In this document: positions 39,336-48,304 of the stretch, piece after piece
How positions within the stretch are numbered: the first letter of the stretch is position 1
Layout: every line of letters starts with the position of its first letter
NCBI GenBank assembly: GCA_963765875.1
Contig: CAVXYK010000026.1
Span: 82,362 to 146,361, forward strand
Length of the DNA: 64,000 nt
Reading direction: 5' to 3'
From: JAWKOK01 sp963765875
Lineage (GTDB): Bacteria > Chloroflexota > Anaerolineae > Caldilineales > Caldilineaceae
Notes under the pieces: model-generated
Told to the model about the DNA's origin: nothing
Database searches by the model: none
What the model saw: the letters and a program-made list of their open reading frames with translations, nothing else
Program-made: the position numbers and the translations under genes

Positions 39336-39629
39336 TCAGAGCGGGACATCCCGCTCTGGCGCATGGTCACGTTCAACATAAAAAATACTTGGTTCGATAG
39401 CTAACGCCGTCAGATCGTGTGCTTTACGAAACTCATCATACGCCTGCCCGAAAGAAATCGGCCGATTGACCAGATGTCCATACTCCGCCGCTGATAACAG
39501 AACTGCAACGGCACGGCCGTCGCACGTCAACAGTACAGGACCTTCCGATTCGACCAAGCAAACAATGCCGACAAACGCATCACATACTTCTGCAACTGAG
39601 TACTGTTTCATCAGATTCACCGTCCTCAA
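39336..39629 (-). CDS. Phd/YefM-like antitoxin, apparently orphan
   Basis: 97 residues. N-terminal MKQYSVAEVCDAFVGIVCLVESEGPVLLTCDGRAVAVLLSAAEYGHL follows the Phd/YefM plan (a short strand, VxE..GPVLLTRDGRPVAVLLS..EY). The C-terminal 30 residues would be the toxin-binding part. No RelE, Doc or PIN gene lies next to it; the neighbours are DUF362 and a restriction enzyme. The second Met (residue 7, MKQYS) may be the start. DNA-binding antitoxins of this type autorepress their own operon. Confidence 0.65.
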   Translation of the reverse strand: MRTVNLMKQYSVAEVCDAFVGIVCLVESEGPVLLTCDGRAVAVLLSAAEYGHLVNRPISFGQAYDEFRKAHDLTALAIEPSIFYVERDHAPERDVPL

Positions 39630-39742
39630 TTCATCGAAATGACAGCCTAAACGGCTTTCCGCTGTACCAGCAATCGTCTTTCAATGAAATAATTGTGAAA
39701 TGGGGATCTATAGGTCGAATGACCCTCTAACTGAACGGCCCA

Positions 39743-40645
39743 TCAGATCGCTAGATCAAATGGAAGATCGGCAATATCTCTGAGACGGCGACCCTGAATC
39801 ATCGTCTCCAAGACTTCCTGCTGATCTTCGCTACCCACTACGTTGACAGCTTCTCTCAATTCCGTAAGTGCAAAATGGTACACACAATCCAGATCACCGG
39901 TGCCCAAAGCAATGGATGCCAATCGCGTCGGCAAAGGCTCCGCCGTGACTACTACTATGTGCGGCAGGTGCCCTTTTCGATTCCGGATTAGGTTAAGAGC
40001 TTCCGTACGAGTGTTCTGTGTTCGATCACTGCGCATCGTCCATTTACATGAAATGCTCGCATGCAACAGGCTGTAGATATTGGACTCATGATTTTCGGCG
40101 CGTAGTGGCGTGTGCGTCGCTATCTTGCTGCCCGTATCAATGATTTGTCGGTCTAAATTGATTTCACTATCCGATACAGGTTGACGACTTACCACAATAT
40201 CTGGGCCTACGATATAGTCTCCGTCTGAGCCTAATGCGGCTTTCAACTGTGAGTATTCGTTGAGGAACGCCGTAAGCTCAGCCAGATGCCGATATTGTTC
40301 AAAGTGATCGATACTGGTCTTGTTGGTCCGATAGTTCCAATTCCCGGGCCGCAAATGTGACAGCGCCCCAAACGCCTTCTCTATGAATTTGCACGTAGCG
40401 ATCTCGAATCGACTTCCGGCGGTCTGGGCCTGTAGACTGCTGGGACTGCGTGCCTGATCGTATCCGATGTATTCAGCCAGTTGTCTTGAAATCGCAACAC
40501 ATGATCGACTACTACCATCGGCGAATGATGGATATTCGAGAATTTGACCAGTCTGTATCTGCCTTTTTGTTGGTTGTTTGGTAGTAATGATATCCGTGCA
40601 GATTTCTTGAATGTACGCATCTCTCAGATTATTGATTGTTTGCAT
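39743..40645 (-). CDS. Type II restriction endonuclease, NgoMIV-like
   Basis: 300 residues from the ATG at 40645 (GGTGAAAG upstream). The PD-(D/E)XK-type site is of the NgoMIV kind: Asp149 in GPDIVV, Ser-Cys-Lys 199-201 in ASISCKWTMRSD, and Glu215, 14 residues after the Lys, the same spacing as Lys187-Glu201 in NgoMIV. The stretch RTQNTRTEALNLIRNRKG is characteristic of that family. NgoMIV cuts G^CCGGC, so that site is the best guess for this enzyme. It ends a methylase-Vsr-endonuclease operon, starting 5 bp after the Vsr stop. Confidence 0.85.
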   Translation of the reverse strand: MQTINNLRDAYIQEICTDIITTKQPTKRQIQTGQILEYPSFADGSSRSCVAISRQLAEYIGYDQARSPSSLQAQTAGSRFEIATCKFIEKAFGALSHLRPGNWNYRTNKTSIDHFEQYRHLAELTAFLNEYSQLKAALGSDGDYIVGPDIVVSRQPVSDSEINLDRQIIDTGSKIATHTPLRAENHESNIYSLLHASISCKWTMRSDRTQNTRTEALNLIRNRKGHLPHIVVVTAEPLPTRLASIALGTGDLDCVYHFALTELREAVNVVGSEDQQEVLETMIQGRRLRDIADLPFDLAI

Positions 40646-40649
40646 TCTT

Positions 40650-41066
40650 TCACCGGGCTGTACACGTGAGGAAGTTCGACAAATTATTGGACAGTGCTTC
40701 TGAATCCTTCGTTTCGCATTCCCAGACAATGTGAACGTGCCAGCCATGGCGCTTCAACAAATGAACCACTTCTCTGTCCCGTTGCAGGTTTCGATCCAGT
40801 TTTGCATTCCAGAAATTTTGATTCGTGCTGGGACGTTTCCCGCGTGGACAACTATGTCCGTGCCAGAAACAGCCATGCACGAAGATGACGGACTGGTGCT
40901 TCGGCAATACTATGTCCGGATTGCCGGGCAGATCATGACGATGGAGCCTGAAGCGATATCCCATTCGGTGTAACGCTCTGCGTACAACTAACTCTGGAGC
41001 GGTGTTCTTCTGCTTCACCCTCGCCATGTTACGGCTACGTTGGTGTTTTGATACCTTGTCTGCCAC
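40650..41066 (-). CDS. vsr: Very short patch repair endonuclease
   Basis: 138 residues. Nicks 5' of T in T:G mismatches formed by deamination of 5-methylcytosine. Conserved Vsr features: RSRNMARVKQKNTAPELVVR, LHRHDLPGNPDIVLPKHQSVIFVHGCFWHGHSC with the catalytic Asp (PD) and zinc-binding Cys/His, then NFWNAKLDRNLQRD and VHIVWECE. Its start overlaps the methylase end by 32 bp, so it is coupled to the gene whose mutagenic product it repairs, a common arrangement for m5C systems. Confidence 0.95.
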   Translation of the reverse strand: MADKVSKHQRSRNMARVKQKNTAPELVVRRALHRMGYRFRLHRHDLPGNPDIVLPKHQSVIFVHGCFWHGHSCPRGKRPSTNQNFWNAKLDRNLQRDREVVHLLKRHGWHVHIVWECETKDSEALSNNLSNFLTCTAR

Positions 41067-42174
41067 TTTCTATCTGCTTCTCTTCCAGGATACTACCCAC
41101 ACAGGACGCAACGGCATAACCCAGAAGTGGCGGGACTGCATTGCCAATTTGGCGGGCAATTTCGATTTTACTTCCTTTGAATTGGAAGTCATCTGGAAAC
41201 GATTGAAAGCGAGCTGCCTCTCGATGTGTAATTGGACGGTGCTGTTCCGGATGGAGATAACGCCCTTTTTCTGGCTTAAAAAACTCGGTCCGGATAGTGA
41301 AAGATGGGCGATCCCACCATAGTCGTCCAAACAGATCGGTTCCTCCGGATTTCTTACGTATCCAACAAGCAGGCGTTAGATCTGGAGCGACACGTTGAAG
41401 GTCAAATCGATTCATGCCTTCTTCTGGAATTGCGCGATACCGCTTTTTGCTTAGCTCTGTCGGATTTCGACCGAAGTGGAGGTCAAGAGGCCCAGGCAGA
41501 TCTCGGATTTCTCTGCCCTCTGGTATTGACAAATCGCCAATCGCTTCTCTAGCAGTCATGAAAGGCTTAGGCTCTTCAACGTATTCAATGAAATTGATCG
41601 CCTTCCTTGATCTTGGGTCGTAATGTGTCTTTTTCGGAGGGAAATGGAATGCCGGATCGAACCCTTTCACACCGATGACAAATGCACGATATCGAAGTTG
41701 AGGAACACCGTAGTTCGCTGCTAGAAGTAGAGCTGATGTTGTCACGAAACCAAGATCAGCGGCAGCTTGCTCTATCGTGTGATGCTCCGGCGAGTTGAGC
41801 AATTGGCGAACATTTTCCATGACGAAAACTGTCGCCCTTGAACGCTTCACGACTTCAAGATATGGTATCCAAAGATGCTTGCGAGGATCGCCATCTCGAT
41901 TTTTGTTCAGCAGGCTGAATCCTTGGCATGGGGGGCCACCGATCACTATATCGGCTTCAGGAATTAGAATTTCGGGGTCGTCAAGCAATTCAACAAGATC
42001 GCCGTATTCACAATGTTGTCCGAAGTTAGCATTGTACGTCTCTGTAGCAGAGAAGTTGAAATCATTGGCCCACACGGGACTCAACCTCTCTCCGAAATAT
42101 CGGCTGAATCCCAGCGTGAACCCACCAGCACCGGAAAAAAGGTCGATAATCCGCAATTTGTTTTCGTTTACCAT
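41035..42174 (-). CDS. DNA (cytosine-5) methyltransferase
   Basis: 379 residues from the ATG at 42174 (GGAG 8 bases upstream). All main m5C motifs are seen: I DLFSGAGG (11-18), IV GGPPCQGFS with catalytic Cys83, VI ENV (120-122), VIII QLRYRAFVIG, and X QIGNAVPP near the C terminus. The target-recognition region lies between motifs VIII and IX. With the NgoMIV-like endonuclease it should form a type II system, which predicts methylation within GCCGGC. The whole three-gene block looks more AT-rich than its neighbours, consistent with horizontal transfer. Confidence 0.95.
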   Translation of the reverse strand: MVNENKLRIIDLFSGAGGFTLGFSRYFGERLSPVWANDFNFSATETYNANFGQHCEYGDLVELLDDPEILIPEADIVIGGPPCQGFSLLNKNRDGDPRKHLWIPYLEVVKRSRATVFVMENVRQLLNSPEHHTIEQAAADLGFVTTSALLLAANYGVPQLRYRAFVIGVKGFDPAFHFPPKKTHYDPRSRKAINFIEYVEEPKPFMTAREAIGDLSIPEGREIRDLPGPLDLHFGRNPTELSKKRYRAIPEEGMNRFDLQRVAPDLTPACWIRKKSGGTDLFGRLWWDRPSFTIRTEFFKPEKGRYLHPEQHRPITHREAARFQSFPDDFQFKGSKIEIARQIGNAVPPLLGYAVASCVGSILEEKQIESGRQGIKTPT

Positions 42175-42499
42175 GAATGACTCCAGCGAAGAATAGGGGA
42201 CGTTTCTCACAACCGATTATGCAACATTCTGACCATCTTGAAGCGTATCCTGCGTTGGCTAACTCTTGATAGTCAACAGAACAACTCCTCTGTAAGAATC
42301 AACTACTGTCGAGGTTCAGGATAGCACATATGGTCTAATCACGGCAAACACTATGCTGATTTCCCAGCGCCTCTTTGAAAAACGACGGATTATCGGTCAT
42401 AGGTTGCCAATCGAATGCCGGGAACCATCATGATGGTTCCCGGCAAGTCCATAGCACGATTCTGCTCAGTCAATACCGACAACTACTGATTATCGTACT
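42175..42499. repeat. Intergenic region with a 28-bp perfect palindrome
   Basis: GCCGGGAACCATCATGATGG with its complement occupies 42417-42444, downstream of lacZ and upstream of the methylase. It could be a terminator for lacZ, although no T-tract follows, or an operator. The remaining 300 bp hold nothing I recognise. Confidence 0.5.
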
Positions 42500-45400
42500 C
42501 TATCCCTCAATCTTCCCCTTAGCAACCTCTCCCGGATCATCGCCAGCCGCCAGCGGACGCAGCCGCACCTGGAAGCGGGTCTGCTCGGGCACGAGCTGAT
42601 ACTGCTCCAGCACGCCGGGGCCGCAACTGCCGTTGCCGAGGCCGCCGAGCGCATGGTCCACGTTGAGGATCACCTCATCGCGGCGCTCCAGATCGTAAGT
42701 GTGCTGGGCCTCGGTCAGATCCATGGCCGTGTAGTGGGAGGCGTTGACGTTGACGCCGTCGCCCAGCACCAGCAGGCCGGCTCCGCTTTCATCGGTGATG
42801 GCAGCCCAGCGCACGTCGGTCTTGTTGCCGCTCTCCTGGGGCATGATGTACGGGATAGAGCTGCTCGTCCACACTGCCGCTGTAGCGACCGAGCGGCGCG
42901 CTCGACTTGCGGTCGGCGTAGTTCTCATGCGGGCCACGGCCATACCAGCTGAACGCCTCGTATTCGCCGGGCAACGCCAAGGTCAGGCCGATGCGGGGCA
43001 ACATGGGCGGCAGCGTGCCGCTGGGCACCACGTTGGTGTCGACGACGATGTCGCCGTTGCCGTAGATGTGATAGGTGTACTCGGTGTCGAAACGCGCCGA
43101 GGTGATCGGGCCGGAGGCGCCGCTGAATTCATCCCGCGCTTCGGCAAACTGTTTGATCAGGTTTTCCTTGACGTTTTCCGGAATGTCGTCGCCCATGGGT
43201 CCGCTGAGCGCAGCCGCCATCAGGTCGAGCAACTCGGGCAGGCGACCGGTCGCTGCCAGTGCATCGACCATGGACGGCATCTTGTCGCGAAAGTCGTTGC
43301 CGGGCAGATCCGTGTAGTTGAAGCCGAGCCCGGCGGCCAGCATGCGTCCGTTTTCCTCATCAGTGCGATGGACGAGCATGGCCTTGATGTCGTTGGTCAT
43401 CGTCTCCTTGCGACGATCATGCAGGGCATCCTCATCCACATCGGCCATGGTAGCCGTGCGCACGCTGATGACGACCTCTTGCGGTCGCGGCTGCTGCACG
43501 TCGACGCCGTCCACATGCTCGGCCAACTGATCGAGGCCGGCTTCGCGCCAGCGAGTGGCTACTCGTTGGTCCCCCCACTTATTATCATCGTTGTCAGTGA
43601 CAGCGCGCCACAGATTGAGTGCAGGACCCGCTGCGACTAACTCCCGCCCGTCAACCTGGTAGGACGTGATGCGACCCGCTTCGACGTCGAAGCGCATGGC
43701 AAAATCATCACCGGCGACAGCAAGTTCGCTGCCGGACTCTGCCAGAGAAAGGACAGGCAAGGCGTCGACCGGCGTTGCGTCGACAGCAGGCACGTCGTAC
43801 GGAAGAGCAACCTGCGCCCACGCCACTTCGTGACCGGCGTCGGCCCAGACCGTATCCTCGGCGAGCGAGAAGTGCAGGTTGAGCTGGTAGTCGGTCTCAG
43901 GCGTCAACGCCGGTTTCGTGAAGGGCACAGTAACCTCGGCGCTCTCACCAGGTTTGATGTCCAATGCCGGCAGATCACCGGACTGGATGGTCACGCCGTC
44001 GGCCAGCAGCGCCCAGGTGATGGCGAGATGGCTGAGATCGGCGAAATGGTAGCGGTTGGTTACCTTGACCAAGCCCGCCAACGCGTCGACTGCTTCAACA
44101 ACCACCGGCTCCTGCACCTTCTTCAGCTCCCACATGCCGGGGTGGGGATCGCGGTCCGGGCTGACCAGACCATCCGCCACAAAGTTGCCGTCGTTGGGCG
44201 TGTCGCCGAAGTCGCCGCCATAGGCCATCCACTCGACGCCGTCCTCAGTCTCCCGACGGATGCCGTGATCGGCCCACTCCCAGATGAAGCCGCCCTGGAG
44301 CCGGCGATGGTTGCGCACGGCATCCCAGTATTCCACCATATTGCCGTTGCTGTTGCCCATGGCATGCGCATATTCGCACATGATGATGGGACGGTTATCA
44401 CTGGCATTTTCAACAGCGTCGGTCGCCATGTCGATGATGCGCTGCACCGTCGGGTACATGGGGCCGAGGATGTCGATGCAGGGATCGTCTTCGGCCGGGT
44501 GGTAGTGGATGGGACGAGTGGGATCGTTGGCGCGGATCCACTCGGCCATGGCCTCATGGTTGGGGCCGAAGCCGGACTCGTTGCCCAGCGACCAGTAGAT
44601 GACGCTGGGGTGATTCTTGTCGCGCTCGACCAGGCGAATCGCACGATCCACAAAGGACTCCTTCCAGAGCGGATCCTTGGTCAGCTTGTCCCAGACGCCG
44701 TGGGTCTCGATATTGGCCTCGTCACAAAGGAGAATGCCGTACTCGTCGCACAGCTCGTACCAGCGGGGCACGCTGGGATAGTGGGAGGTGCGCACAGCGT
44801 TGAAGTTGTAGCGCTTCATGATCAGGATGTCGCGCACCATGTTGGCTTCGCTGACCGTGTGGCCGTGATCCGGGTCATGCTCGTGGCGGTTGACGCCCTT
44901 GATTTCCAGCGCCACGCCGTTGAGACAGATGGCCCCGTCGATGAGCTCAATCTTGCGGAAACCGACGCGGGCACTCTCGTACTCGGTGACATGTGTCGCC
45001 ATCGGCCAGCGAGACCACCAGCGTGTATAAGTTCGGGAACTCGTCCGACCACTTGGCTGGGTCGGCGACTTCCTGCACAAAGGAAAGCTCGACTTCTTCA
45101 CCGCCCGCAGCCGAAACGTCTGCTGTCAGCGGGGCAAAGACTGTCTCGCCCTGCATGTCAAGCAACTCCAGCTTGACAGTCCCGCCGGCGACAGCTTCGC
45201 CGTAGTTGCGAACCTTGACGGCCACCTTGAGCGTAGCGTCAGCATAATTTGCGTCGAGATCGGTCTGAACGAAAAAGTCACGTACATGCAACGTCGGCGC
45301 TGCCCACAGGTAGACATCACGGTAGATGCCGCTCAAGCGCCAGAAGTCCTGGTCTTCCAGATAGCTGGAATCGGACCAGCGATAGACCTGGGCGGCCAAC

Positions 45401-45976
45401 ACGTTCTCGCCGGGCACGAGGAAATCAGTCAGGTTGAAGACGGCCGGCCCGCGAGCAGTCCTGGCTGTAGCCGACCTTCTTGCCGTTGACCCAGAGATAG
45501 AAGGCCGAATCGACGCCGTCGAAGGTGATGAAGGTTTGGCGACTGTCTGATCCGGCCCAATCCTCAGGCACGGTGAAGGTCGTGCGATAGAGGCCGACCG
45601 GGTTGTCGTCTTCGGGCACGCCGGGCAGCCGGTCGATGGGGAAGGGGTAGGTGACGTTGGTGTAATGGGGCACGTCGTACTTGGGCTTGCCATGCAGCAC
45701 GTCGCCCATCATCTGCCAGTTGGAGGGCACGGGGATGTCGTCCCAGCCGCTGTCATCGTAGTCGGTCGCTTCAAAGCCGCCGACCACCGACGCCGGATTG
45801 GCGTAGTAGTCGAAGCGCCAAGTGCCGTTGAGCAGCTTGCAGTAGGACGACGCCATGCGATTGCCCGCCAATGCGGCATCACGTGTGGCGTAGGGCATCA
45901 AGGTCGCCGCATCCGGCTCTTTGTTGATGCCGAAGACTTTGGGATTTTCCCAGTCGTTTGAATAAGTATCTGTCAT
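42500..45976 (-). CDS. lacZ: Beta-galactosidase, GH2 LacZ type (three frame breaks)
   Basis: About 1158 residues when joined, slightly longer than LacZ. Starts MTDTYSNDWENPKVFGIN at 45976 with GGAG 8 bases upstream. Sugar-binding domain (FRTTFTVPEDW-type), immunoglobulin-like domains, TIM barrel with acid/base Glu in SLGNESGFGPNHEAM and nucleophile Glu in IIMCEYAHAMGNSNG, then the small-chain domain ending YIMPQESGNKTDVRW. The frame changes three times, always +1: GGG at 45448-45450 (YSQDCSR to PAVFNL), about 44988-44993 (LADGDT to VTEYESARVGFR) and CCC at 42852-42854 (EQLYP to YIMPQ). Each junction restores a LacZ consensus. About 60 unusual residues sit in the C-terminal half (MTNDIKAMLVHRTDEENG). 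Confidence 0.85.
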
Positions 45977-45989
45977 TTCTGGCTCCGTC

Positions 45990-46112
45990 TTTTTTTTGCC
46001 ACAGATGGACACAGATAGATGCGCAGATGGGACACGGATATCCTCAGATAGAACTGTCGGTTATCTGTGTTCTATCTATGTTCCTATCCGTGTCCATCTG
46101 TGGCGAAGATCT
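45990..46112. repeat. CACAGAT-family hairpin repeat
   Basis: GCCACAGATGGACACAGATAG at the left (21 bases counted as 45997-46017) is matched by CCGTGTCCATCTGTGGCGAAG at the right. It lies between rsmC-like and lacZ genes. Confidence 0.88.
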
Positions 46113-46164
46113 TACTGTTTTCGTCCCAATCAGGACTTTGAATCGTCTATCTTGATGAATTGTA

Positions 46165-47298
46165 TCAACGGCGCCCAGTTGATTGGCGAATCGCGTCTTC
46201 ATATGGAATGAAGCGATTGGCCACCAGGTAGAAACGGCCGCCCGGTTTGAGCAGTCTGGCTGCATCGCGGATAAACTGGTAGGCGGCGTCGTATTGGGTT
46301 GCCTTGCCCTGATGAAAGGGTGGGTTGGTCAGCACGACGTCGAATTGCTGATCTTCAACGACCGCAGCGCAGTCGCTCAGTTGAACCGTGGCATTGCCGA
46401 TATCGTTTGCGACCACCGTCTGGCGGGCGGAGACCACGGCGTTGATGTCTGCATCGAGCATCAGCACCTGGCCTTGTGGCGCACGCTTGGCTGCTGTCAC
46501 ACCGATGATGCCGACCCCGCAGCCCAGGTCAAGCACACGATCGTCGACGTCAATCTCCATGACGTCGAGCAGCGCCTGGGTCGCCGGATCAAGCCGATCC
46601 CATGAGAAGACGCCGGGGCGGGCATAGACTTGCACAGCTTCGTCGCTAACGCCGACATCAAAATGCTGAAAATGGTCATGCGACAGCCAAGGCTCCTGGA
46701 AGCGGGCGGGAGCCGGAACGGGCTCGACCGGCTTCACGGCTACGCCGACCCGACAGCCCTTTCGATAGGCGCGCGCGGCAATGGGGCCGAAGAGATCTTC
46801 GGCATAGCGGATGTAGGTCTTCGCTCCCTCGGCGTTGGCCCCGGCGATGTAGAAACGGCCGCCGGGTTTGAGGGCCTGGTAGGCGTCCCAAATATGTTGC
46901 AGGGCCGCGGCCTTGCCTTTGGGCAAGAGAACGGCAGCGACGTCGGCTGTCGTGTCAGCCGGGAGTTCGCGCGTACCGCTGCTGACCACCACCGTCACAT
47001 GATCGGCCAATCCGTTGGCCTCGACAGCCTGCCGCGCCGCCTGGACAGCCACGACATTGGCGTCGGTCATGATCACGCGTGCGCCGGCCTCTGCGGCCAC
47101 GAGCCCCGGCAAACCGGCTCCGCAGTTGAGCACCAGCACTGCCTTGTCAGGCTCGACCTCTATCTCATCTGCCAACAGTGCGGCAGCGTGATCCGGCTGG
47201 CCGAAGCGAGCCATGCCGGGCTTTTCGAAAAGCGTGAACGTGCCGGTCCGGATGCGTACGTCGGCGGACTGCCAGGTGTAATATTGCGGATCGTCCAT
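46165..47298 (-). CDS. RsmC/RlmG-like rRNA guanine-N2 methyltransferase
   Basis: 377 residues with two tandem Rossmann methyltransferase domains, the plan of RsmC (16S G1207) and RlmG (23S G1835). The N-terminal domain keeps VLNCGAGLPGL and DANVVAVQAARQAV but lacks the catalytic NPPF. The C-terminal domain has the SAM loop LDLGCGVGIIGV, acidic DADINAVVSAR and the catalytic VVLTNPPFHQG. It is complete, with no frame problem. It starts exactly where an IS1634-like relic ends. Which rRNA position is modified cannot be decided. Confidence 0.9.
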   Translation of the reverse strand: MDDPQYYTWQSADVRIRTGTFTLFEKPGMARFGQPDHAAALLADEIEVEPDKAVLVLNCGAGLPGLVAAEAGARVIMTDANVVAVQAARQAVEANGLADHVTVVVSSGTRELPADTTADVAAVLLPKGKAAALQHIWDAYQALKPGGRFYIAGANAEGAKTYIRYAEDLFGPIAARAYRKGCRVGVAVKPVEPVPAPARFQEPWLSHDHFQHFDVGVSDEAVQVYARPGVFSWDRLDPATQALLDVMEIDVDDRVLDLGCGVGIIGVTAAKRAPQGQVLMLDADINAVVSARQTVVANDIGNATVQLSDCAAVVEDQQFDVVLTNPPFHQGKATQYDAAYQFIRDAARLLKPGGRFYLVANRFIPYEDAIRQSTGRR

Positions 47299-47299
47299 A

Positions 47300-48290
47300 C
47301 ATCGTCCAAGTCTCTGTCTCGTTTCTTAGACTCTTGTCTCTTTCAACATCAGTTGACCAGTGACCTGAGAACAGACAATCTGGGCTACAGAGTCTTTGGC
47401 GGGACGACCTGGTTTGGCATACTTCTAGAGAGGAACGGACTACGCTGGAGATCGATGAGAGGGCAACTTGTCAAAGAGTTGAGCGGCTGCGGCTACAGCA
47501 TCGGTCTGGCACTGAAAGAAGTTCCTTTGCAGTTTTCGACACTCTTTCTAGGCTTTCTACTAGGCGAGAGCGATCCGCTTGTCCAGTTGCTTGCTCTCCC
47601 GTTGGTAGGCCTGATGGGAATAGATGAACAACGACGGTTGACGGATATCGACATAAGTGTAGCAAAACGGACAGATGCGATATATGTCAAGCAACTACTA
47701 CATCGCATCTGTCTCTACTGCGTGGAGCAAGGCTTTGGCTTCTAAGAAGGTTTAAGGCAAGGGAGAGAACGAACTGAACGCTTGCGATGAGGTCAGGTTA
47801 GACTAGCTGTAGAGGGCGCTGTAGATCAAAAAGGAGGGCAGTGATAAAGTATGAAGTAGACGACAGTAGGCTTGGATGGTTGCAGGAAAGCTAGACTTGT
47901 AGCTGCTGTTTAGATAGAACACTACGAGAGATAGCGGCAGTGCGGATGACTGACTAGTGATTAACGTTATCACTACGTGCTTCAAGTCTGGCTGATGCTC
48001 TTTGGAGTAGCGATGTCTGATTTAGACAGCGTCATAGACATTCAACGCACGCTGGGCGAGTTCTGAGTCATACTGACGGTGTAGGCTCAAGCTGCTCGTA
48101 TCCAGATGCGCATAGCTTGTCTCTACCTCGAACACTTCCACCGCTTTGCTGGCCACCCGGGCAAACACCTCAGTTACACCCGCCTGCTGCACCTCATCCA
48201 ACGCTCTCCCAGTGTATCGTCGTTGAAATCGTCCGCCACCGATCCTTCGCCTATCAGCAGGTCACGGGCTTATCTCTCATGTATTCTGGC
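47300..48290 (-). pseudogene. Relic of an IS1634-like transposase, many in-frame stops
   Basis: A single minus-strand frame carries transposase features over about 300 codons: ALDEVQQAGVTEVFARVASK, HLDTSSLSLHRQYDSE, IRHRYSKEHQPDLKHVV (the DDE-region GYSKDHRPDLKQ motif), PLSLVV, SALYS, TFLEAKALL, AYQRESKQLDKRIA and KYAKPGRPAKDSV. It is interrupted by about 11 stops: TAG and TAA, no TGA. A -1 break near 48205 separates the preceding IGEGSVADDFNDDTLG. Both ends are missing: the C-terminal part stops at RQRLGR, next to the rsmC-like start. No terminal inverted repeats were found. It fills the 1-kb gap between rsmC-like and metzincin-like genes. Confidence 0.75.
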
Positions 48291-48304
48291 ATCAGATACA
48301 GATA

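Noticed and set aside
43830..45176. Long open frame on the plus strand opposite lacZ (448 codons)
   Set aside because: It mirrors the lacZ coding frame, has no family motif and low-complexity composition typical of the opposite strand of GC-rich genes.
47493..47708. Small minus-strand ORF as an independent gene
   Set aside because: It is an alternative frame within the IS1634-like relic; the relic's own frame explains the region.
46630..47745. Long plus-strand frame across the rsmC-like gene and IS relic
   Set aside because: It is antisense to a clear methyltransferase; no domain or start signal.
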